From NCBI GenBank assembly GCA_020693225.1, contig JAIMJL010000025.1, positions 1 to 34,337 of the forward strand: a DNA stretch of 34,337 bases, given 5' to 3'. Every line of letters starts with the position of its first letter. The stretch's first letter is position 1. The notes below the pieces were generated by a model. That model saw only the letters and a list, made by a program, of their open reading frames with translations, made no database searches and was not told where the DNA came from. The position numbers and the translations under genes are program-made. Of the stretch, positions 24,963-32,751 are shown one piece after another. The stretch comes from Sandarakinorhabdus sp. GTDB lineage: Bacteria; Pseudomonadota; Alphaproteobacteria; Sphingomonadales; Sphingomonadaceae.

Positions 24963-26114
24963 TTAGACCGGCACGGTGCGGCAGTCATAATCGAACAGGC
25001 CGAGCGACTCTTCGTTGCGCAGGCCGCCAATGCCGAACAGATCGGTTTCCTGGCCTTGCATCCGGTCGGCATTGGCGTTCGATTCGGCCTGGATGAAGGT
25101 GGCGCGCGCACGCCGTGCGGCGAAGAAGCGGGCGAGCCCGTCCGATATGGTGGACGATGCGGCCAGCGCGCGGGCCAGCACCACCGCATCCTCGATGGCG
25201 CAGGCGGCGCCGTGGCCGAGGAAGGGGGTCATCGCATGGGCGGCATCACCGATCAGCGCGACCGCGCCATCCTGCACCCAGCTGGCAAGTGGTGTGCGCG
25301 CGTTGATGGCCCATTTGTACAATGGCTCGGTTGCCGCCGCGGCAATCATCGCCTGCACGCCCTCGCACCAGCCGGCATAGATGGCGGCAAGGTCCGCCGG
25401 ATCGCTGCGGATGGTCCAGCCGTCTTCCGTCCAGCCCGGCTGTCGGGCGAAGAACACCAGATTGAGCATGCGGTTGTCACGCACCGGATAGCGGGTGATC
25501 ATCCGGCCCGGCCCGATATGGATGCCGGGATAGTAAGCGAGATCGGCGAGCGTAGGCGTGACGGGAACGAGCGAGCGCCAGGCGACATGGCCGGTGAAAT
25601 GGGCGGCGGCCGGTTCGAAACGTTGCCGGACGACGGATTTCACCCCATCGGCGCCGATCACGGCGTCGCCGGAAACGCTTGAGCCATCGGCGAGGTGGAC
25701 GGTGGTGCCCTGCACCGCGACCGCCGCGGCGTTGGTGCGCAGCGTGACCCCGGCGCTGCGCGCGGCATCCACCAATATGGCGTGCATGTCGGCCCGGTGC
25801 ACGGTGACATAGGGTGCGCCGTAGCGCCTGCGTTGGTCGGTGCGATCCATTTCAACGAGCGTTTGCCCGGTCTGCCAATGCTGCACGCGCTGCCGCTGTG
25901 GCTCCACCCCGGCGGCGGCGACGTCCTCGCACACGCCGATGAAATCCAGCCCCTTCATGGCATTGGGCGAGAGCGTGACCCCGGCGCCGATTTCACCGAA
26001 CTGCGGCGCGGCTTCCAGCAGGGTGGCGGCGAAGCCGGCGTGCGCCAGCGCGGTGGCGGCGGTCATTCCGGCGATGCCGCCGCCAACGATGACGATGTGT
26101 TCGCGGCGGCTCAT
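24963..26114 (-). CDS. FAD-dependent aromatic monooxygenase (salicylate/6-hydroxynicotinate hydroxylase type)
   Basis: A 383-residue single-component flavoprotein hydroxylase. GGGIAGMTAATALAHAG (about 11-27) is the Rossmann FAD motif and VIGADGVKSVVRQ (about 177) the DG motif. GDAAHAMTPFLGHGAACAIEDA is the GD motif that binds the FAD ribityl chain. The family uses NAD(P)H and O2 to hydroxylate, often with decarboxylation, small aromatics such as salicylate, 3-hydroxybenzoate or 6-hydroxynicotinate. It lies third in an operon after the racemase-like and deacetylase genes, overlapping the deacetylase stop by 4 bases (ATGA). ATG 26114 gives MSRREHIVIV. The substrate is not determinable from sequence. 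Confidence 0.92.
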   Translation of the reverse strand: MSRREHIVIVGGGIAGMTAATALAHAGFAATLLEAAPQFGEIGAGVTLSPNAMKGLDFIGVCEDVAAAGVEPQRQRVQHWQTGQTLVEMDRTDQRRRYGAPYVTVHRADMHAILVDAARSAGVTLRTNAAAVAVQGTTVHLADGSSVSGDAVIGADGVKSVVRQRFEPAAAHFTGHVAWRSLVPVTPTLADLAYYPGIHIGPGRMITRYPVRDNRMLNLVFFARQPGWTEDGWTIRSDPADLAAIYAGWCEGVQAMIAAAATEPLYKWAINARTPLASWVQDGAVALIGDAAHAMTPFLGHGAACAIEDAVVLARALAASSTISDGLARFFAARRARATFIQAESNANADRMQGQETDLFGIGGLRNEESLGLFDYDCRTVPV

Positions 26115-27025
26115 CCCAGCTGGCCCGGAATGTGGCTTGCATGGTTGGCGAGATACCAGTCGGCGATCTCTTCGCGGGTGGCCCACCAGACGCCGGGCAG
26201 CGATTGCGCATGCTGGATGAATTCGCGCAAGGCGCGGATGCGGTGCGCGCGGCCCGACACATGGGGGTGCAGGCCGACATTCATGATCCGGCCTGACCGT
26301 TCGCCCTCCTGATAGAGCACATCGAGCTCTTCGATCAGCGCGTCGCGGAACTGATCGGTGGTGTAATTCTTGCGGGTGATGAAGGTGAAATCGTTGATTT
26401 CGTTGGAATAGGGCACGGAGACAATCGGGCCGGCCGGGGTGCGCAGCAGATAGGGCTGATCGTCATTCATGATGTCGCAGTAGAAGGTGCAGCCCTGCTC
26501 GGCGAGAATGTCGGCGGTCTGCAAGGTGCCGCGCAGCGAGGACGACAGCCAGCCCTTCGATTTGCGCCCGGTGAAGCGTTCGAACTGCTCAAGTGTGCGC
26601 AGGATGATCTCGCGCTCCTTCGCCGGGTCTTTGGCAAAATCGGTGAGCAGCTCGCCCTGCTCCCAATTGTGCGTCAGCAACTCCCAGCCGCGCTCCAGCA
26701 CGGCGTCGGTCATGGCCTTGCGGCGATCGAAGGTGACGGCGTTGGTGGTGCAGCTGGCCTTCGCACCCACGCTGTCGAACAGATCGAACAATCGCCAGAT
26801 GCCGACCCGCTGGCCATATTCGCGCCAGCTGTAGTTCGGGAAATCGGGCGTGTTGCCAGGCAGGATGTCGGGCAGGATGGCCGGGCCGCCGGCGTAGTAG
26901 GGCTTGTCGGTGTCTTTCACCAGATCCCAGGTTTCGAGATTGAAGGTGAGGATGAGGGCAACGCGCGCGCCACCGGGCCAGCGCAGCGGCTGGCGATGAG
27001 GCAGCGGCACATAATCATAGTCCAT
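26111..27025 (-). CDS. Polysaccharide deacetylase family protein, PuuE/allantoinase-like
   Basis: A 304-residue NodB-fold hydrolase of the metal-independent-type PuuE branch. It has ALILTFNLETWDL (24-34), where classical deacetylases have TFDDG; ELLTHNWEQGE (about 115-125), where the second zinc His of HxxxH is Gln; GWLSSSLRGTLQTADILAEQ; CDIMNDDQPYLL; and GLHPHVSGRAHRI near the C-terminus. The last two are characteristic of PuuE-like amidohydrolases. These enzymes open cyclic amides or remove acyl groups, so an N-containing pathway intermediate is suggested. ATG 27025 has AAGGAT upstream. It is 10 bases after the racemase-like gene and overlaps the FAD monooxygenase, hence co-transcribed. Confidence 0.88.
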   Translation of the reverse strand: MDYDYVPLPHRQPLRWPGGARVALILTFNLETWDLVKDTDKPYYAGGPAILPDILPGNTPDFPNYSWREYGQRVGIWRLFDLFDSVGAKASCTTNAVTFDRRKAMTDAVLERGWELLTHNWEQGELLTDFAKDPAKEREIILRTLEQFERFTGRKSKGWLSSSLRGTLQTADILAEQGCTFYCDIMNDDQPYLLRTPAGPIVSVPYSNEINDFTFITRKNYTTDQFRDALIEELDVLYQEGERSGRIMNVGLHPHVSGRAHRIRALREFIQHAQSLPGVWWATREEIADWYLANHASHIPGQLG

Positions 27026-27035
27026 GCGGATATCC

Positions 27036-27794
27036 TTAGAAGCGGCTGAGCAGGGCGCCGAAGCCATCCTGCTGATCGGCGATGCCCATGCTGCGCAACG
27101 CATGCCAGTAGGTCGCAGTGTTGATGGCGATCACCGGCATCTCCAGCCAGAACTCGGCGATTGCCGCCACTTCGGCAAACGCGAGGTTGGTGCCGGCCTG
27201 GATGATCGCGTCCACGCCTTCGGACACCGCGATGGCCGTGCGCTTCAGCTTCTGCTTGTCTTCGTGCGCGATCTGCATCGGCGAGGGCGATTTCAGCCCG
27301 ATGATGTGCAGCACTTCATAGCCCTGATCCTCGAAGAAGCGCTTCACATTGGCGTCCCCCACCGGGGCATAGGGGGTGAGGATCCCCAGCTTTCGGATCG
27401 ACCCGCGCTCGCTTTCATAGGCCTTGATGGCGGCATCGACCGCGGTGGACCCCATGATGACCGGCACGCCGCCGGTGCGCTCCAGCATTTTCCGGTGCAG
27501 CTTTTCCGCGCCCTCCACACCGTCCCAGAAGGTTTCCGCCGACATGCCCATGATGACGCAGCCCGGATCCATCGACATCGACACATCGACCGCATCGAAG
27601 GTGGCGGCGCGGATATTCTCCAGCATCACCATGAAGCTGTCATCGTCGGTGACCCGGGTGTCGGGGATGGCGATGCGCGAGAAATGGTTGGTGACGCCAC
27701 GCGGGCGCATGGCATCATATTCCGGCTGCACGCTGGTGTTGGTGGAGGGGGCCACCACCGCATATTTCATCCGATACCCGAGGGAATCACCCAT
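27036..27794 (-). CDS. Asp/Glu racemase superfamily protein (maleate isomerase / arylmalonate decarboxylase-like)
   Basis: A 252-residue two-domain racemase-fold protein. VVAPSTNTSVQPEYDAM (about 13-29) is the typical substrate-binding start (PSxNTxxExE). IMGMSAETFWDG occupies the first catalytic loop and IIQAGTNLAF the second, followed by MPVIAINTATYWHALR. Maleate isomerases and racemases have a Cys in each loop; arylmalonate decarboxylase keeps only the second. Here neither loop has Cys, and the only Cys is Cys79, five residues before the first loop position. ATG 27794 begins MGDSLGYRMKYAVV with AAGG and AGG upstream; the ORF-track start is 13 residues earlier. First gene of the operon with the deacetylase and FAD monooxygenase. 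Confidence 0.85.
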   Translation of the reverse strand: MGDSLGYRMKYAVVAPSTNTSVQPEYDAMRPRGVTNHFSRIAIPDTRVTDDDSFMVMLENIRAATFDAVDVSMSMDPGCVIMGMSAETFWDGVEGAEKLHRKMLERTGGVPVIMGSTAVDAAIKAYESERGSIRKLGILTPYAPVGDANVKRFFEDQGYEVLHIIGLKSPSPMQIAHEDKQKLKRTAIAVSEGVDAIIQAGTNLAFAEVAAIAEFWLEMPVIAINTATYWHALRSMGIADQQDGFGALLSRF

Positions 27795-27869
27795 TGGCCT
27801 GCCTTTCGCATTGCGACCGTTCCGTGCAACCATAGCAGCGATTGCGGAGCGATGGCTTCAGCGCAGACT

Positions 27870-27884
27870 ATCCGTTTGGTGGAG
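27870..27884. promoter_or_regulatory. Candidate IclR operator in divergent promoter region (1)
   Basis: ATCCG-TTTGG-TGGAG sits within CTATCCGTTTGGTGGAGAG; it closely resembles the perfect site at 23008 (13 bases of CTATCCGNTTGGYGGA shape). Confidence 0.4.
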
Positions 27885-27923
27885 AGGTTGGCGGGACTTC
27901 GCAGTTCAGGGCCTTCGAGGACT

Positions 27924-27938
27924 GACCGCTGGGCGGAT
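27924..27938. promoter_or_regulatory. Candidate IclR operator in divergent promoter region (2)
   Basis: GACCG-CTGGG-CGGAT; read on the minus strand it is CTATCCG-CCCAG-CGGTC. Its centre is 54 bases from the site at 27870, between the divergent racemase-like operon and the methyltransferase gene. Confidence 0.35.
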
Positions 27939-28013
27939 AGCGCACCGTGCGGGCGCTTGCATTTGCGGCCAAGGCTACGCAGGTTTTGTTGAAATGGTAT
28001 GGGAGTTCGGGTG

Positions 28014-29246
28014 ATGCTCAACACGTTTCAGCAGGCGCCGCATCCGGCCTTGCCGCGCGCCACGCATGATGAGGCCGCGCGGCAGGAGTTTGCCAAGAGC
28101 TTCAAGCAGTTCATCCAGCAGGGCCTGTTGCCCGGTCTGACGCCGGTGTATCGCACCCGGGTAACCAGCGCGTTCGAGCGCGCGCACGGCCGCGCCCCCG
28201 CCGATCGCCGGGATATCCGCTCCGGCATGGTGCAGGATCTCTATTTCCAGCATTATGCCGCTGCGAACCGGATTGCGCAGGAGCTGCTTTGGGAATCGGT
28301 GAATGTCTCCATCGATCGCCAGCTGCCCGAGCTGATCGAAGCGGCTGGCAGGCTGTCGCGGGGGACGGCGGCCACGCTGGATATACCGGACGACTTTGTG
28401 CCGCCGCGCTATGTGACCGCGGTGGATATCCACTGCATGCCCGGCGGCTATGCCACCGAGGTTGCTGCCGACGACATTGCCGCCGGCGCACTGTATGACC
28501 GCGGCGTCTACCTGTATGCGATGGGCTACATGGGCCCGCTGAACGACGATATGGGCCGGTCGGTTTGCAACTATATCAAGCGCCGGATGCCGGATTTCCG
28601 GCCACGGCGCATCCTCGACATGGGTTGCACGGTGGGACACTCCACCCTGCCCTTCAAGGAGGCCTTTCCGGATGCCGAGGTGTGGGGCATCGATGTGGGG
28701 GCGCCGGTGGTGCGTTATGCCCATGCTCGTGCGGCCGGGCTGGGGCTGGAGGTCAACTTCGCGCAGATGAATGCGGAGGAAACCCGCTTTCCCGATGGCC
28801 ATTTCGACCTGGTGGTGAGCCACATCCTGCTGCACGAAACGAGCGGCAAGGCGATGCCCAGAGTTTTCGAGGAATGCCACCGGCTGCTTAGCCCCGGCGG
28901 GCTGATGATCCATGCCGATCTGCCGCCGTTCGATCTGATGGACCCCTTCACCCAGTTCATCCTGGACAATGAGACCTGGTACAACAACGAGCCCTTCTGG
29001 GGCGCGATGCGGGAGATGGACCAGCTCGATCTGGCGGCGCGCGCCGGGTTCGATCGCGCCGACACGCGCTTCGACACCGCGCCGATGGCGGTGATGGAGT
29101 TCGCCGCGACGCACTCCGAAGGCTATAGCGAGGACGCCGCAAGCGCGGTGGCCGAGCGCGAATTCACTGCCGGCGAATATGCGCCGGGCGGCGGCTGGGA
29201 GGTGCTGATCTCCCGCAAGCCGATGGCACAGGCGAAGGCGGCATGA
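28014..29246 (+). CDS. SAM-dependent methyltransferase, class I
   Basis: A 410-residue protein. An N-terminal region of about 195 residues without a recognised domain precedes a Rossmann methyltransferase domain: motif I ILDMGCTVGHSTLPF (about 200-214), acidic loop EVWGIDVGAPVVRYA, motif near NAEETRFPDGHFDLVVSHILLHE, and post-domain LLSPGGLMIHADLP. The unusual length suggests the N-terminal half contributes substrate recognition. The 219-base region shared with the divergent racemase-like operon holds two operator-like sites, so it is probably part of the regulon. ATG 28014 has GGGAG 9 bases before; ATG 27999 is an alternative. Its stop overlaps the next start (ATGA). The role in catabolism is unknown; possibly O-methylation or a non-methylating use of the fold. 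Confidence 0.88.
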   Translation: MLNTFQQAPHPALPRATHDEAARQEFAKSFKQFIQQGLLPGLTPVYRTRVTSAFERAHGRAPADRRDIRSGMVQDLYFQHYAAANRIAQELLWESVNVSIDRQLPELIEAAGRLSRGTAATLDIPDDFVPPRYVTAVDIHCMPGGYATEVAADDIAAGALYDRGVYLYAMGYMGPLNDDMGRSVCNYIKRRMPDFRPRRILDMGCTVGHSTLPFKEAFPDAEVWGIDVGAPVVRYAHARAAGLGLEVNFAQMNAEETRFPDGHFDLVVSHILLHETSGKAMPRVFEECHRLLSPGGLMIHADLPPFDLMDPFTQFILDNETWYNNEPFWGAMREMDQLDLAARAGFDRADTRFDTAPMAVMEFAATHSEGYSEDAASAVAEREFTAGEYAPGGGWEVLISRKPMAQAKAA

Positions 29247-29611
29247 GCATGGCAGCAAGCGACACCCGCCCACATGTGGTGAAGGACGCGCGCGGCAAGC
29301 GCCCGACCTTTTACGAAGCGCCCGGCATGGACCAGGCGATGGCGATGATCATGGTGCTGGCGAACGAACTTTCGGTGCTGCACGATCGGCTGGATTCGGC
29401 GGAGCGCGTGGCGCGGGCAAACGGCCTCGATCTGGCGGCGGGGATCGAGACCTTGCAACTGGATCAGGAGGCGCTGGAAGCGCGCGAGGCCTGGCGGCAG
29501 GGCTTTCTGGACCGGCTCTTCTATCTGGCGCGCAAGGACGCGCGCGAGGCGGCCGAGGCCGACTCGGCGCAGAAATACGCCGACACGATCGCCGAAATCG
29601 CCGAGGGCTGA
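29243..29611 (+). CDS. Small alpha-helical protein co-translated with the methyltransferase
   Basis: A 122-residue protein not recognised. It is rich in Ala, Glu, Arg and Asp, with an N-terminal KRPTFYEAPGMDQAMAMIMV followed by long amphipathic helical stretches (LSVLHDRLDSAERVARANGL, EALEAREAWRQGFLDRLFYL), consistent with a helical bundle or coiled coil. The ATGA overlap with the methyltransferase suggests a stoichiometric partner or accessory subunit. There is no signal peptide or membrane segment. Start ATG 29243; ATG 29249 is possible. Confidence 0.75.
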   Translation: MSMAASDTRPHVVKDARGKRPTFYEAPGMDQAMAMIMVLANELSVLHDRLDSAERVARANGLDLAAGIETLQLDQEALEAREAWRQGFLDRLFYLARKDAREAAEADSAQKYADTIAEIAEG

Positions 29612-29813
29612 GGCAGCCCGCTGCTGTGGGTGCCACGGGCCGCGCTTCTCCGGCCATGCGCCATCGGGCCCTTTGCCCGCGTGACGGAGAGACTTGCAGC
29701 AGGCCGCACCCCCGTGCGCGGCGACGGCTAGAATGGTGATCACGGTGGCAGAAGGGCAAGGGTGCAACAAGCGCCATGCCGCTCTTGCCGATGAGCCAAG
29801 GGACTGACGATTT

Positions 29814-31013
29814 ATGAAGCGCGTACAGGTGCTGGTGGCAGGGGCGGGGCCGGTTGGAACAACCGCGGCCTTTCGACTGGCGCAGGCGGGCATCGATGTT
29901 CTGGTGGTGGAGGCCCTGCCGGCCTGCCCGGATGACATGCGCGCTTCCACCATGCACCCGCCCACGCTCGACATGCTGGACACGCTGGGGGTGCTGCCCG
30001 AGCTGGAGGCGCAAGGGCTGCGCGCGCCGGTGTATCATTATCGCAACCGCCGCAGTGGCGAGGTGATCGCGTTCGACATGGGCGAGCTGTCCGATGTTTC
30101 GGCGCATCCCTATCGGCTGCAGTGTGAGCAGTTCAAACTGGCGCGGCTGATGGTGAAGAGGCTGGAGGCGCTGCGGCCGGGAACGGTGAAGTTCCTGCAC
30201 CGGCTGGTGGGTGTGCAGCAGGATGCCGACGGGGTGACGGTGCAGCTGGAAACGCCGTTCAGCATCGAAACCGTGCGGGCCGACTATCTGATCGGCGCGG
30301 ATGGCGCGAACAGCAGCGTGCGCAAGTGGACCGGCACCGACTTCGACGGCTTCACCTACCCGGAGCGATTCCTCACCCTGTCGACCGATTATCCGATCGA
30401 GCAGCATTTCGATCGGCTGGTTTCGGTGAACTATGTTGCCGATCTGGAGGAATGGTGTGTGCTGCTGCGGGTGCCGGCCTTCTGGCGCATCCTCGTGCCA
30501 ACCCATAGCGCGATGTCGGACCAGGAGCTGTTGTCTGACGCGTACAAGAACGCCGTGGTGGAGCGGCTGGCGATGAACGGTGCTGCCGTACAGACCAGCC
30601 ATCGCACCCTCTATCGCGTGCACCAGCGGGTTGCGAAACAGTTTCGCGCGGGCCGCATCCTGCTGGCCGGAGATGCCGCGCACCTCAACAATCCGCTTGG
30701 CGGCTTCGGCATGAATTCAGGCATTCATGATGTGTGGAACCTGACCGGGCGGCTGCTGCAGATCCTGCAGGAGCAAGGCGACGCCGACCAGCTTCTGGAT
30801 CAGTACGACCGGCAGCGCCGCAGCATCGCCCACAGTTTCGTGCAGAGCCAGACGATCGAGAACAAGCGCCTGCTGGAAAGCGGTGACGGCGAACAGCGTA
30901 GTGCGATGGAAATCCAGCTGGAAGGGGTGGCGCGCGACCCCGAGCGCCGGCGCGCCTATCTGATGCGGCAATCCATGTACCAGAGCCTGACCGAAGAAGC
31001 GGCGATCGCCTGA
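29814..31013 (+). CDS. FAD-dependent monooxygenase (PHBH / MhpA-like)
   Basis: A 399-residue flavoprotein hydroxylase. VAGAGPVGTTAAFRLAQAG (about 8-26) binds FAD, LIGADGANSSVRKW is the DG motif, and GRILLAGDAAHLNNPLGGFG with MNSGIHDVWNLTGRL is the GD region. The N-terminal MRASTMHPPTLDMLDTLGV resembles 3-(3-hydroxyphenyl)propionate hydroxylase and related phenol hydroxylases, but the C-terminal thioredoxin-like domain of longer members is absent. ATG 29814; no strong ribosome-binding site immediately upstream. It is transcribed alone after a 202-base gap in which I see no repeat or clear operator, and convergent with the hydrolase (1 base between stops). It probably performs ring hydroxylation in the same catabolic region. 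Confidence 0.9.
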   Translation: MKRVQVLVAGAGPVGTTAAFRLAQAGIDVLVVEALPACPDDMRASTMHPPTLDMLDTLGVLPELEAQGLRAPVYHYRNRRSGEVIAFDMGELSDVSAHPYRLQCEQFKLARLMVKRLEALRPGTVKFLHRLVGVQQDADGVTVQLETPFSIETVRADYLIGADGANSSVRKWTGTDFDGFTYPERFLTLSTDYPIEQHFDRLVSVNYVADLEEWCVLLRVPAFWRILVPTHSAMSDQELLSDAYKNAVVERLAMNGAAVQTSHRTLYRVHQRVAKQFRAGRILLAGDAAHLNNPLGGFGMNSGIHDVWNLTGRLLQILQEQGDADQLLDQYDRQRRSIAHSFVQSQTIENKRLLESGDGEQRSAMEIQLEGVARDPERRRAYLMRQSMYQSLTEEAAIA

Positions 31014-31014
31014 T

Positions 31015-32016
31015 TCAGGGCGCGCTTGCTACCGGTGCGGACGTTGGAATCGCGGCTTCGATATAGGCCAGCATGATGCGGGCGAAGCGGTCTGGCGCTT
31101 CGAGCGGGGGATAATGGCCGACGTCGGGCAGGATCATCCGCGACACTTCCGACTTGGGCATATAGCCGTGCAGCCGCTCCACGGCTGATAGCGGCAGCAG
31201 CTTGTCGGCACCGCCCCAGATCAGCAGCGCCGGGGTAGTGATCCTTGCAAAAAGCTGGGTCGATTCCTTGCCATCGCGGATTTGCGCCACCAGGGCGACC
31301 ACATTCGGGTGCGGTGCGCGGCGGTTGAACATATAATATTCCTGCCGCTTGGCGGGGCTGATCCGCGCCGGGTCGCCGGAGAAATAGCTCATGAACTGGT
31401 TCCAGAAATCCTGATCCTGGATGCCCTGCTGTTTGGCGCGGGCCTGGGCGTCGATGAAGGCCTGCGGTTGCACGAGATGGGTGGTGACCACGGGATCGGA
31501 CGGCATGTTGGAGAGCACCAGCCGTTCAACCAGATCCGGCCGCTTCGAGGCGAGGAATGCGACCAGCGTGCCGCCGCTCGAAACACCGACGGCGGCCGCC
31601 AGACGGGTCACGCCGCGTTCCTTCAGCAGCGCCTCGGCAATGTCGGTGGGTTTGAGCGCCGCCGCCGCTGCATCGGATACCGGGCCGGAAAGCCCGTTGC
31701 CTGCCACATCATAGCGGATGATGCGGTAGCGATCCTTCAGCTGTTCGACGATGCGATCCCAGGTGCGCAGGGAGCTGGCCGAGCCATGCACCATCAGCAG
31801 GACGGGGCCCTGGCCTTCGTCCTTGTAGTGGATTTCAACGCCACCGATGGTGGTGAAGCGGCTTTGCGGGTCAACGAAGGCTGCGCGCAGATCTGCGACC
31901 GAGAGGTGTGTGGGCGGTGCCGGCTGAGCGACCCTGGCGGAATCCTGCGCGACTGCGGGCGCGCCGACCACCAGGGCAGCGAGGGCAAAGGCAAGCACGA
32001 AAGGAGGGCGCATCAT
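31015..32016 (-). CDS. Exported alpha/beta hydrolase
   Basis: A 333-residue alpha/beta hydrolase with a signal peptide (MMRPPFVLAFALAALVVGAP, cleavage near 24). The core has LLMVHGSASSLRTWD (oxyanion HG motif), IIRYDVAGNGLSG and the nucleophile elbow GVSSG (Ser146). LLIWGGADKLLPL is the acid region and VGHYPPLEAPD carries the catalytic His. The family hydrolyses esters, amides or C-C bonds of ring-fission products; this one would act in the periplasm or at the membrane. ATG 32016 overlaps the stop of the truncated cytochrome c gene (ATGA), so its transcription came from that operon, whose 5' end is now lost. An in-frame ATG 32013 is the next codon. Confidence 0.9.
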   Translation of the reverse strand: MMRPPFVLAFALAALVVGAPAVAQDSARVAQPAPPTHLSVADLRAAFVDPQSRFTTIGGVEIHYKDEGQGPVLLMVHGSASSLRTWDRIVEQLKDRYRIIRYDVAGNGLSGPVSDAAAAALKPTDIAEALLKERGVTRLAAAVGVSSGGTLVAFLASKRPDLVERLVLSNMPSDPVVTTHLVQPQAFIDAQARAKQQGIQDQDFWNQFMSYFSGDPARISPAKRQEYYMFNRRAPHPNVVALVAQIRDGKESTQLFARITTPALLIWGGADKLLPLSAVERLHGYMPKSEVSRMILPDVGHYPPLEAPDRFARIMLAYIEAAIPTSAPVASAP

Positions 32017-32234
32017 TGCTTCCCCAGGGTCTGGAGATAGGCCAGCACATCCGCGCGGGCCTTGGCGCTGGCGATGCCGGCAAAGACCATCGTGGTTCCC
32101 GGAACCAGCGCATTGGGCCGCTGCAGCCAGGCATCCATCCGCGCCGCATCCCAGGTGATGCCCGATTTTGCGAACGCCGGCGAATAAGCGAAGCCGGGCT
32201 TTGCCGCAGCCTTCGAGCCCATCACGCCGGCGTT
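32013..32234 (-). pseudogene. Truncated cytochrome c (C-terminal remnant)
   Basis: About 70 residues matching the C-terminal half of class I cytochrome c: AAKPGFAYSPAFAKSGITWD, ARMDAWLQRPNALVPGTTMVF (axial Met region) and ADVLAYLQTLGKQ. The heme-binding CxxCH half is missing: upstream in the same frame the sequence reads CRPCNAG, not CxxCH, and hits a stop at 32271-32273. The remnant therefore cannot bind heme covalently. It is truncated near 32225-32235, the same place where the amine-oxidase remnant begins on the other strand. It overlaps the hydrolase start by 4 bases. Confidence 0.8.
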
Positions 32235-32751
32235 GCAGGGCCGGCAGGCGGAGGCGGTGCGAACCCTGCCCTATCAGCCGATCACCATCGCGATGCTGCA
32301 GGCGAGCGAACCTTTCTGGGACAGCGACGGCCTCTCGCCGGGCATGTGGACCGATGGCTTCAGCGGCAATGCGATGCCGCAGCGTTTTGGCACCAACAGC
32401 AGCGACATCAGCGGATTGATGGTGCAGGCGCGCGGGTTGCTCGCCCTGCAATGGGATCGGCTGGGCAAGGAGGCCGCCATGCGGCGACTGATCGCCGATA
32501 TCGAGGCGATGCGGCCCGCTGCGAAAGGCAAGTTGAAGGCGACCGCCTGCGTCAGCTGGGCCGGGGAATATTTCAGCGGCGGCGACATTGCCTATTATTC
32601 GCCGGGGCAGATTGCCTCTTTCGTGGCCGGAATGGGCGCCAGCGCCGGTCGCATCCACTTTTGTGGCGAGCATCTGGCAACCGCCGCGCGCGGGCTGGAG
32701 GGTGCGCTGGAAACGGCCGAGCGCGCAGCGATCGAGATTTTGACGGCCTAG
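32188..32751 (+). pseudogene. Truncated flavin monoamine oxidase (C-terminal remnant)
   Basis: The plus frame is open from 32188 to the TAG 32749-32751. From about 32209 (FEPITPALQ) it resembles the C-terminal third of flavin-containing amine oxidases: VRTLPYQPITIAMLQASEPFW, DGLSPGMWTDG and the terminal FAD-binding RIHFCGEHLATAARGLEGAL. Family members have about 450-500 residues and an N-terminal GxGxxG FAD motif; here about 300 N-terminal residues are absent and there is no good start codon (TTG 32233 only). It is therefore a 5'-truncated gene. Its stop codon TAG is supplied by the left end of repeat copy B. Confidence 0.82.

Noticed and set aside
29612-29813. 202-base gap before the second flavin monooxygenase, searched for an operator or small gene
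   Set aside because: No TCCG-N5-CGGA match, strong hairpin or convincing short ORF was seen.
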